Positions 1 through 5,850 of a stretch of 5,961 bases of DNA are shown piece after piece (positions within the stretch are counted from its first letter, which is position 1; every line of letters starts with the position of its first letter). Source of the stretch: CAYGUK01 sp964352985 (GTDB taxonomy: Bacteria > Pseudomonadota > Gammaproteobacteria > JAHCLG01); contig CAYGUK010000168.1 of NCBI GenBank assembly GCA_964352985.1, positions 1-5,961 of the forward strand, read 5' to 3'. The position numbers and the translations under genes were made by a program. Below the pieces are notes generated by a model. The model was not told the origin of the DNA. It saw nothing but the letters and a program-made list of their open reading frames with translations, and made no database searches.

Positions 1-411
1 GCTACTTATAGTGTTGCTGTTTTCTCAGAAGGCACAGATGATTTAGGTATTTTCACGAATGATGATTTAGAAGATTTTGGAATCGGATTAGGTGGTTCCT
101 CACAAGTTAATATTAATTTTACAACTAAAGATGTAACTGGTGTTATTGATGTGCTTGATTCGGGCAGTCGCACTTGGGTTACGAATCAATTCGTAGGGCA
201 ATTAGATGGTGGCACCAGTAGAATTATTGATCCTGCGACTGGTGGGCCAATTTCAGTAACAGGGACTTTTATTCCATCTGGGCCTTCATTAAGTTTTTCT
301 GGATCTGTTTCAGGCTTTATCAATGGAACAAATGGTGAAAATCTTGCGATCGGTTATATTTTTTCAACAGGCTCATCAGAGTTTGTTACGGGTATAGGAG
401 TCTTAAGATAA
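1..411 (+). CDS. C-terminal fragment of a FecR-associated beta-barrel-domain protein (5' end outside window)
   Basis: The frame is open from the first base, giving 136 residues to a TAA stop. A GTG at 151 lies in the same frame but is almost certainly internal, because homology to the next gene extends upstream of it. The fragment aligns with the last ~120 residues of the following gene: NINFTTKDVTG matches NIDFTTGNVTG, GQLDGGTS matches GQLIGGTS, and NLAIGYIFSTGSSEFVTGIG matches GLAFGYQFRDVSGSHFVNGIG. The region is Gly/Ser/Thr-rich with alternating hydrophobic residues, as in an antiparallel beta-barrel. The closing pattern (small loop, Gly-hydrophobic-Gly-Tyr strand, then a short Gly-rich last strand) resembles barrel domains of transferrin-binding-protein-like surface proteins. 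The missing N-terminus probably carries a signal peptide and FecR domain like its neighbour, but this is inferred. No cysteine is visible. It lies 12 nt upstream of the paralogue and is likely in the same operon. Confidence 0.85.
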   Translation, partial: ATYSVAVFSEGTDDLGIFTNDDLEDFGIGLGGSSQVNINFTTKDVTGVIDVLDSGSRTWVTNQFVGQLDGGTSRIIDPATGGPISVTGTFIPSGPSLSFSGSVSGFINGTNGENLAIGYIFSTGSSEFVTGIGVLR

Positions 412-423
412 AAAGGCTATCAG

Positions 424-1950
424 ATGTTACAACTGAGTAAAGAGATTAAATATAAATTATTTATTTTGATCACTTTATTTTTTTGTTCCAGCCCAATTTT
501 TAGTAAAACATCCATTGCGAAAGTCATAGCAACACGAGGTCAGGTTAATACTCAATCTAAGCAAATCCAACGTGGCTCACCACTTTTTGTTGGAGATAAA
601 ATTCAAACTAGTGAAGAGGCAAGTGCTCAAATTCGATATACGGATGGTACTATAGTTAGCATCGCCCCTAATTCGATTTATAAAATTGATCAATATCAAT
701 TTAATCATGATCCTAAAACAGATAAACGACAAGCTTCACTTTTTAAAGGTGGTATTAGAGTCTTAACAGGTATTATTTCAAAGAAAAATGATGAGGCAGT
801 TTCATTAATTACTCGCGCAGTTATTATTGGTGTTCGAGGTACTTATTACACGGCAATTGATGAGGGTAATACAACTTATTTTTCTGCAACTGAAGGTGTT
901 GCTTGTGCGAAACAACTTTGTGTAGGAACTGGTTTTTCCACAAATGCATTTGTTGCTAAAATTAGTCAACGTCCACAGAGAATTGATCACATTCCATTAC
1001 CCGTGTTACAACGAGTAATTTCACCCATTATTCATCGTGAAAGTTCATCTTCTACAAATAATTTTGATCAATCCAATCCAAGTGAACAATCAGGTAGCGA
1101 AGAATATGTTGCGAGCGATTCCTTGCAAACTAGCGTGGGTGATATTCCAATTTTTGAAAATCCGAATTTACAAATAAATGATATCACGGATGTGGTTGGC
1201 ATTAGTCAACAACCGCTACCTGTTTTTGCTATTGCAGTTGAGAATGTTGATTTTATAGCAAATCAACCAAATGATAGCTTATTTGCTGGTCCTGTTGATC
1301 CCAATACCATTACAGCTTTAGATACATTGGCTGTGAATTTTCCTCGTACTTCAATCCCGGGTGGATTTATTGAAGGGACTTCAGTACTGTCATCGCCAAA
1401 ATTTATTCCTAATACCCCACTCTTGTGGGGAGAGTGGGGTAGTGCGAATTGCACTTCAGGTTTTCTTTGTTCAGGTAATTCAGCTTTATCACACTCCGTG
1501 CTATGGATTTCAGGGATATCGAATAATCTTAATGATTTGCCAAAATCTGGTACGGTGGTTTATAACAAACTTCGATTATCAGAAGGGAATGGATCAGAAG
1601 GACGTTTTACAACAAGTGATTTAATTTCAGGGATTGGGATTAGGCCGATCACGAGTCGATTTAATATTGATTTTACGACAGGAAATGTGACGGGCTTTTT
1701 ACACGTTGTAGATAAAGGTGGTTTTGATTGGATCACACATCCGCTCAATGGCCAATTAATTGGAGGCACATCAGGATTTGAAATTAATCCAGTTCAAGGT
1801 GTTTTTAATTTTGGACCACCCAATTCTTTTTCTGGAAAAATTGTGGGTATCTTCGCAGGTGAGCAAGCCCAAGGATTAGCATTTGGTTATCAATTTCGTG
1901 ATGTTTCAGGTAGCCATTTTGTTAATGGCATTGGTTTGTTTGGTCGTTGA
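424..1950 (+). CDS. Exported FecR-domain protein with C-terminal beta-barrel-like domain
   Basis: The protein has 508 residues. Residues 1-27 look like a Sec signal peptide: K6, K9 and K11, then a hydrophobic core at 12-20, with cleavage probably near S27. C21 is preceded by LFF, a poor lipobox. Residues 31-190 match the FecR domain: VIATRGQV, RGSPLFVGDKIQTSEEA, the DGTIVSIAPNS strand-turn, LFKGGIRVLTG and AVIIGVRGTYY. Residues ~205-325 are a low-complexity S/N/Q/P-rich linker. Residues ~330-508 form a Gly-rich beta domain opening with WGEWG (335-339) and closing with NGIGLFGR. The upstream partial gene shares this domain. Classical FecR proteins are inner-membrane anti-sigma regulators paired with a FecI sigma factor. 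Here there is no transmembrane helix after the signal peptide and no sigma gene in view, so a periplasmic or surface role is more likely. Cysteine pairs C161/C166 and C343/C348 could form disulfides. The start is supported by AAAAGG at 411-416, 7 nt upstream, and by the signal peptide. The ligand is unknown. Confidence 0.85.
   Translation: MLQLSKEIKYKLFILITLFFCSSPIFSKTSIAKVIATRGQVNTQSKQIQRGSPLFVGDKIQTSEEASAQIRYTDGTIVSIAPNSIYKIDQYQFNHDPKTDKRQASLFKGGIRVLTGIISKKNDEAVSLITRAVIIGVRGTYYTAIDEGNTTYFSATEGVACAKQLCVGTGFSTNAFVAKISQRPQRIDHIPLPVLQRVISPIIHRESSSSTNNFDQSNPSEQSGSEEYVASDSLQTSVGDIPIFENPNLQINDITDVVGISQQPLPVFAIAVENVDFIANQPNDSLFAGPVDPNTITALDTLAVNFPRTSIPGGFIEGTSVLSSPKFIPNTPLLWGEWGSANCTSGFLCSGNSALSHSVLWISGISNNLNDLPKSGTVVYNKLRLSEGNGSEGRFTTSDLISGIGIRPITSRFNIDFTTGNVTGFLHVVDKGGFDWITHPLNGQLIGGTSGFEINPVQGVFNFGPPNSFSGKIVGIFAGEQAQGLAFGYQFRDVSGSHFVNGIGLFGR
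1413..1441. repeat. GC-rich perfect 11-bp inverted repeat inside the FecR-protein gene
   Basis: The left arm TACCCCACTCT (1413-1423) is the exact reverse complement of the right arm at 1431-1441, with a 7-nt loop. An alternative 6-bp stem pairs CCCCAC (1415-1420) with GTGGGG (1425-1430) around a TCTT loop, so two mutually exclusive hairpins are possible. It is unusually G+C-rich for this window. It encodes the TPLLWGEWG segment at the linker/barrel boundary, so protein constraint (the WGxWG motif) explains part of the right arm. There is no T-tract after it, so it is not a normal intrinsic terminator. Confidence 0.7.
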
Positions 1951-2052
1951 TTATTTAAGGTTAATAAGTAAATTTTCACTGTCGATTTTATTAAATTTTC
2001 TATCAGGCTATTAATAAATTTTAAAAATCAATAAGTTGATTGTCACTTTGCT

Positions 2053-2079
2053 TTGCAAAAATAGCATAGCAGCTATACT
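2053..2079 (+). promoter_or_regulatory. Candidate sigma-70-type promoter for the 901-residue gene
   Basis: A good -10 hexamer, TATACT (2074-2079), lies 18 nt before the start codon. The -35 is weak: TTGCAA (2053-2058) gives a 15-nt spacer and TTGCTT (2048-2053) a 20-nt spacer, both away from the ideal 17. Transcription would start near 2086, leaving a leader of only about a dozen bases that begins right at the Shine-Dalgarno. The surrounding 1951-2052 stretch is AT-rich. It holds an A/T-only inverted repeat (TTTATTAA at 1987-1994 with TTAATAAA at 2011-2018) but no recognisable GC-rich terminator for the upstream genes. Confidence 0.4.
2061..2076. promoter_or_regulatory. Small palindrome overlapping the -10 box, operator-like
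   Basis: ATAGC is repeated directly at 2061-2065 and 2066-2070. The second copy forms a perfect 5+1+5 palindrome with GCTAT (2072-2076), overlapping the first three bases of the -10 hexamer. A bound repressor there would block RNA polymerase. The site is short, no regulator gene is in the window, and it could be chance. Confidence 0.2.
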
Positions 2080-2086
2080 TAATAAT

Positions 2087-2094
2087 AGAGGTGA
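2087..2094 (+). promoter_or_regulatory. Ribosome binding site of the 901-residue gene
   Basis: AGAGGTGA is close to the anti-Shine-Dalgarno complement. GAGG ends 6 nt before the ATG at 2098. It is the strongest such site in the window and fixes the start codon over the downstream in-frame ATG codons. Confidence 0.7.
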
Positions 2095-2097
2095 CTG

Positions 2098-4803
2098 ATG
2101 CTTAGTGATATAAAACAATTATACAATCCAGAATTGCCACATCTTGCTTTTCCTATGGCATTGCGTGATTTTATGCCTACGCAATATGAATTACCTGATC
2201 CTGTGAAGCAAGAATTAGGAAAACAATTTACGAGAAAAAAATATCAAAAGATTTTAGAAAAAGAAGTTTATACTGATCAAGATCTTTCTGTGCTATATGG
2301 TTTAGTTTTTATAATTTATCAAGCTGCATTGGATTATGAGAGTCGTATTACATTACCCAATGCGTTAGATAAAATTTTAGATCAGAATAGGCAAGCTGTT
2401 TTGGCTGCTTGTTTTCAAGCAATATATGAATTATATAATCAAAATATTGAAGCTAGTTTTAATAAATTTTTCAATCAAATAATTGATGACCACATTAAAA
2501 ATAGATTGTTTAGCACTGCACAATCAAGTCAATTCACGCCTGTTGCATATTTTCATGAGTTAGAGGAACTGTTTAAAACTGCTGTATTAAAGCTAAAAGA
2601 AGAATTCAAAAATAAAGGATGGGCTACACCGAGTGATAACGAATTACATAATTTAGTCGTTGATCGTTTTTTAGATACCTGTGTTGATAATCCAAGTATA
2701 AGCAAACATATTCAGTATAAATATAAACGAGCTAATCAACCTTTAAGTTTCGGTAAAAAAGCGGCTTTCTATGCAGGAAACTTTTTATCTTTTTTTACCG
2801 CATCGAGCAGTTCATTTTTAATGTTTTTAGCCATTGTTGTTTTATTATCTGGCCCATTTGGCTGGGCAGCAGCAGTAGGAGTAGGGATTGTTGGGGGAAC
2901 TATTGCTTTAGGGATGAATAGTTTTTTAATGTATACCTCCATGCGAAATGCTGATCAGTTATCAGCAGCTAATACCGGATCGACATGGGATTCTTTTTTG
3001 TTCGGAATGACCGCATTTTTCACAGCCGTCACCGTTGGTAGTACTTTCGTGATGCAATTAAAAAGTGTCACTGAACAATTGCATGGTAAATTAGGTATTG
3101 TTGGTGATGTGATTGCAGGTGTGGTCATTGCATTGGCTGGTGTTTATTTTTTCTTAAAGATGGTCGGCTATTTATTACCAAAACGCTTTGCAAAGCAAAT
3201 TGCAAATTTAGGTCGATGGGCTAAACGAAAATTGGGTGGTTATCCTAAATTAGAAATTGAATTACTCGAAGAAGAAGCGTCCGTTTTAGAAAAATCTGAA
3301 TTTGAATTCGCTGCAATACATGCAATTGCAACTGATGAAATCTCCAATTTTTTTGAAAAACTAAATAAAGCGGCACTCGCCGATCAAGATAAAGACGCAA
3401 TTACTTTATCAGATGAAAAAATTAAGAGAGCTTATGAAATTCTTAATCATCCTAGGGAATATTCAAAGACGATTGTTATGCAAGCGGCTGAAGCTGTTAT
3501 TCAACACGCATATGCTGCCCGAGTAAAAGAATTAAAAGAACAATTCGAAGCTCAAAAATCAAGTGGAGATCAACAATCATCTGGTTCCGAAAAAGAATGT
3601 TTTCTCTCAGTGAATCGACTTGCTATTTATAATGATATTGTTAAAGGATTTGCTCAACATTATAGTCATCTTGATCCAGCGGTAATTGTTTTTGTACAAG
3701 CAAAGAAAAAACCAGATACCGAATTAGTCGGATTTATGCAATCCGCAATAAAAAAATTTCACGAGAGTCGTAGTGGAGATCGTCCTTTAGATATCCCAGC
3801 TATGCGTGAATTTTTCGATCAAATGCTGCCGATTTGGCTTTCACATTATGAAAGAATGGAAGAAACAAATCCCAATTTTAAAAGACCAAGAAAAATTGAA
3901 ATCTACAATGAGGTAGTAGACACGTTTGCGTTAACTTGTGTAAATGATTCCGAGCAAGGAAAACAATTACAGTTACATTGTAAAAAGAAAATTCTCACTG
4001 ATGTGGAAATTAGAAACTCAATTAAATGGGGAAAAAGAAAAGCAATTTTTGCTTCTATAGTCGGCTCGTTATTGCCTGTTGTGGGATTACTATTACTACC
4101 ACCTCCTTTTGGTTTTATTGCAGCCGGTATTTATTTAGCGGCTTCGATTTATGTTGATTATAGGATGTTGCAAGAATCCAATAATACTAAATTAGCAATT
4201 ACGATTGATGAAGATTTAGAATTAGGTAGTGCAAGCAAGGCAGTAGAACATGCGTCATATATTTCAGTTGGTCTTTATGCGATTGGTAATGCAGTTGGTC
4301 GATACACTGCAACTTACACTCTAGCAAGTCAAGCATTAAAAATCCCTAAAATTGGTTTAATAATAGCCGGGGTAATTTTAGGCGTAAGTTCGCTAGCTAA
4401 ATCTATTGTCGTTGCTGGAAATTTTATTAAAAACTTTTTCTCAAAGAGATTTAAAAAAAATAAACAAGCTGACACCGCTGAAGAAGATAGTGAGGATGAT
4501 AATGAAAAAAGTGAATTACGTTTTGTTCCTACAGATCGCATTGTGATCGCTAGTTTAACGCAAAAGGATACTCATGATACTCAAGTAAACAATGTTACTC
4601 AAGAAGCAAAGAAAAAATCTAAGGATGAAAGTACTATGTTTTCTAAAGCGGCTGTTACTAGAACTCAACGAGTGATGACTGAGCCAATGCCTGTGACAAA
4701 GGAAGTTGAAATGTCTTTATTAAGAAACAGAAGATCAACAGTGGATGTTGCTAAAAATGAAGATTTATTTGGACCAAAAAAACCAAAAAAGGGAACAAGA
4801 TGA
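2098..4803 (+). CDS. Large helical multi-pass membrane protein with internal duplication, family not recognised
   Basis: The protein has 901 residues and I do not recognise a family. There is no signal peptide; residues 1-215 are soluble and mostly helical. Hydrophobic segments fall in two clusters: about 225-252, 254-278, 300-320 and 334-360, then about 649-668, 671-688, 720-741 and 752-775. The two clusters and the helices before them are repeats of one unit (182-366 and 601-788; see the repeat entries). Between them, residues 362-600 are soluble and helical, with an acidic stretch at ~378-398 and a third copy of the short helical motif near 508-518. The tail (~786-901) is polar, with an acidic cluster around 792-806 and a very basic end (KKPKKGTR). 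No enzymatic motif is apparent. The absence of export signals, together with hydrophobic hairpins and charged tails, resembles large type IV-secreted effectors of intracellular gammaproteobacteria, but no secretion signal can be proven. A bacterial inner-membrane protein is the main alternative. It probably has its own promoter, and 217 nt separate it from the next gene. Confidence 0.8.
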   Translation: MLSDIKQLYNPELPHLAFPMALRDFMPTQYELPDPVKQELGKQFTRKKYQKILEKEVYTDQDLSVLYGLVFIIYQAALDYESRITLPNALDKILDQNRQAVLAACFQAIYELYNQNIEASFNKFFNQIIDDHIKNRLFSTAQSSQFTPVAYFHELEELFKTAVLKLKEEFKNKGWATPSDNELHNLVVDRFLDTCVDNPSISKHIQYKYKRANQPLSFGKKAAFYAGNFLSFFTASSSSFLMFLAIVVLLSGPFGWAAAVGVGIVGGTIALGMNSFLMYTSMRNADQLSAANTGSTWDSFLFGMTAFFTAVTVGSTFVMQLKSVTEQLHGKLGIVGDVIAGVVIALAGVYFFLKMVGYLLPKRFAKQIANLGRWAKRKLGGYPKLEIELLEEEASVLEKSEFEFAAIHAIATDEISNFFEKLNKAALADQDKDAITLSDEKIKRAYEILNHPREYSKTIVMQAAEAVIQHAYAARVKELKEQFEAQKSSGDQQSSGSEKECFLSVNRLAIYNDIVKGFAQHYSHLDPAVIVFVQAKKKPDTELVGFMQSAIKKFHESRSGDRPLDIPAMREFFDQMLPIWLSHYERMEETNPNFKRPRKIEIYNEVVDTFALTCVNDSEQGKQLQLHCKKKILTDVEIRNSIKWGKRKAIFASIVGSLLPVVGLLLLPPPFGFIAAGIYLAASIYVDYRMLQESNNTKLAITIDEDLELGSASKAVEHASYISVGLYAIGNAVGRYTATYTLASQALKIPKIGLIIAGVILGVSSLAKSIVVAGNFIKNFFSKRFKKNKQADTAEEDSEDDNEKSELRFVPTDRIVIASLTQKDTHDTQVNNVTQEAKKKSKDESTMFSKAAVTRTQRVMTEPMPVTKEVEMSLLRNRRSTVDVAKNEDLFGPKKPKKGTR
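2641..3195 (+). repeat. Internal protein repeat, copy A (residues 182-366)
   Basis: This is the first unit of the duplication in the 901-residue protein. Landmarks are ELHNLVVDRF (182-191), C195, FGKK (218-221), PFG (253-255) in the turn between the first two hydrophobic segments, VIAGV (338-342) in the fourth, and KRF (362-364) at the end. Each landmark has a counterpart about 417-426 residues later. The relation is at protein level; the DNA copies have diverged. Confidence 0.7.
3898..4461 (+). repeat. Internal protein repeat, copy B (residues 601-788)
   Basis: This is the second unit. Landmarks are EIYNEVVDTF (601-610), C614, WGKR (644-647), PFG (670-672), IIAGV (755-759) and KRF (783-785). 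The order and spacing follow copy A, with an insertion of about 7 residues before WGKR and a shorter first hydrophobic segment. The duplication therefore includes the soluble lead-in helix as well as the membrane part. Confidence 0.7.
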
Positions 4804-5020
4804 CTGATGTTTACTTATAATAAAATAATTCTAAATATCTGATAAAAACACCACATTTCTAAGCAATATAATTTTTCAATTTTATACAGGTCATTTTATT
4901 TAATTTTTATATCAGTATTTTTTTAGATTATTATATATGGAAATAAATAATGCTGGAAATATTTTTAGCATCATAGTAAATTCTCAAACTAAAATATAAC
5001 AATAAAAAGTAGGATATAAA
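4804..5020. other. AT-rich intergenic spacer
   Basis: This 217-nt spacer is visibly more AT-rich than the flanking genes. No RNA gene or GC-rich terminator hairpin is evident after the upstream stop. The only short ORF, 11 codons from 4807, has no support. A promoter for the following gene is probably here: TATAAC at 4995-5000 is a possible -10, but no convincing -35 accompanies it. AGGA at 5011-5014, 6 nt before the ATG, is the Shine-Dalgarno. Confidence 0.5.
4950..4971. promoter_or_regulatory. 22-bp imperfect palindrome upstream of the protease gene
   Basis: Half-sites ATGCTGGAAAT (4950-4960) and ATTTTTAGCAT (4961-4971) are complementary at 9 of 11 positions; the two mismatches would be G-U pairs in RNA. 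The site lies 50-71 nt before the start codon. It could be a dimeric regulator site upstream of the promoter. It could also be chance in AT-rich DNA. Confidence 0.25.
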
Positions 5021-5848
5021 ATGAGTTGTTCAACTACAACTATGATGACTTCACTTTCTCAAGACCCAAATAAAAAGAGATATTTATTATTCAATCAACA
5101 ATCCAGTAGTAATTGTTGGCTTGCTGCAATATTAATGATGACTGCATTTCATGAATCTGATTTGAGTTTTGTTTTACAATACGGACAATATTTATTATCT
5201 ATAGTAGGTTTTGATGGGTTACCTATCATGAGTGATGATCCTTGGCCTGAAATTAGAATTATTACTAAAACGCCAACTAAACGGATAAATTTTAAAAAGG
5301 AATATTACGAATTTTATAAAGATCATGATATTCCAGATTTTAGATGTTACGAAATTACAATAGAATTTCTCGAGTATTTACTGAATAAACTTGGGCCAAT
5401 AGTATTTTCAATTGATGATGGTGATGATGATGGATATCACTCATTACTTCTTATTAAAATTCTGCCATCCAACGTTGGTGATCAACAAATTTTATATTTA
5501 GATTCTGCAGAAAATAATATGTTAACTTTTAGTATTAGTGAGTTTAATAAGTTATTACTAAGAGATCTTGATACAGATCCCAGACATCCTTTAAAAGAAA
5601 TGGTTGCGGAATTAGTAGATTCAAGTTTGTTATATTATGAAAAACCAGCAAAAGATTCTTTGTTCCGTCTTTTGATGAAAAGACAGTATCAAGATAGAAA
5701 CAGAGATGTTGTAAGGGCACCTACAGTAAGATTGATAGAACCTTACACTACTTCAAGAAAGAAAAAAGGCGCTATTGTTGAGAGAACTTCTGCGGAAAAT
5801 CAATCTGGAACTACTATTATTCAACAAGTCCAATTATTACAAAACTAA
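5021..5848 (+). CDS. Putative papain-fold cysteine protease with basic C-terminal extension
   Basis: The protein has 275 residues, with no signal peptide or membrane segment. Residues ~20-180 show the order of a papain-like (clan CA) protease. Q26 is a candidate oxyanion glutamine exactly six residues before C32-W33, the same spacing as Q19/C25-W26 in papain, and C32 starts a hydrophobic helix (CWLAAILMM). GPIVFSID (125-132) is followed by H140 in YHSLLLIKI, the usual His strand. D161 in ILYLDSAENN is the likely third residue. Cys-His and His-Asp gaps of 108 and 21 are near those of secreted effector proteases of the AvrRpt2 (C70) and YopT/AvrPphB (C58) types, but overall identity looks low and no family is assigned. 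Peptidase C39-like domains are an alternative. An acidic run (D132-D137) directly precedes H140. Residues ~205-275 are an extension with K/R-rich patches (218-232, 246-249) and a Gln-rich end. AGGA at 5011-5014 supports the start. Substrate and location are unknown; a secreted effector or a toxin/bacteriocin-processing role are both possible. Confidence 0.75.
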   Translation: MSCSTTTMMTSLSQDPNKKRYLLFNQQSSSNCWLAAILMMTAFHESDLSFVLQYGQYLLSIVGFDGLPIMSDDPWPEIRIITKTPTKRINFKKEYYEFYKDHDIPDFRCYEITIEFLEYLLNKLGPIVFSIDDGDDDGYHSLLLIKILPSNVGDQQILYLDSAENNMLTFSISEFNKLLLRDLDTDPRHPLKEMVAELVDSSLLYYEKPAKDSLFRLLMKRQYQDRNRDVVRAPTVRLIEPYTTSRKKKGAIVERTSAENQSGTTIIQQVQLLQN

Positions 5849-5850
5849 AG

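Noticed and set aside
480..490. Lipoprotein signal ending at C21 in the FecR-domain protein
   Set aside because: The residues before the cysteine are L-F-F; a lipobox needs a small residue at -1, so ordinary signal peptidase cleavage near S27 is preferred.
805..990. Minus-strand ORF of 61 codons, and similar antisense ORFs at 1263-1454, 1560-1769 and 4329-4541
   Set aside because: All are fully antisense to well-supported genes, lack Shine-Dalgarno sites and have unremarkable low-complexity translations.
1361..1624. Plus-strand ORF of 87 codons in another frame of the FecR-protein gene
   Set aside because: It overlaps the barrel domain, which is confirmed by the upstream paralogue in the other frame; no ribosome site or domain is visible.
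1987..2018. Inverted repeat TTTATTAA/TTAATAAA as a terminator for the FecR operon
   Set aside because: The stem is entirely A/T with a 16-nt loop and would be too weak; expected by chance in this spacer.
3412..3480. J-domain-like stretch (KIKRAYEILNHPREY) in the large membrane protein
   Set aside because: It resembles helix III of DnaJ domains, but there is no HPD motif or helix II upstream at the right distance, so no J-domain is called.
4807..4842. 11-codon ORF just after the large gene, in a repeat of its start context
   Set aside because: Too short, no convincing Shine-Dalgarno of its own, and the product does not resemble the N-terminus of the large protein.
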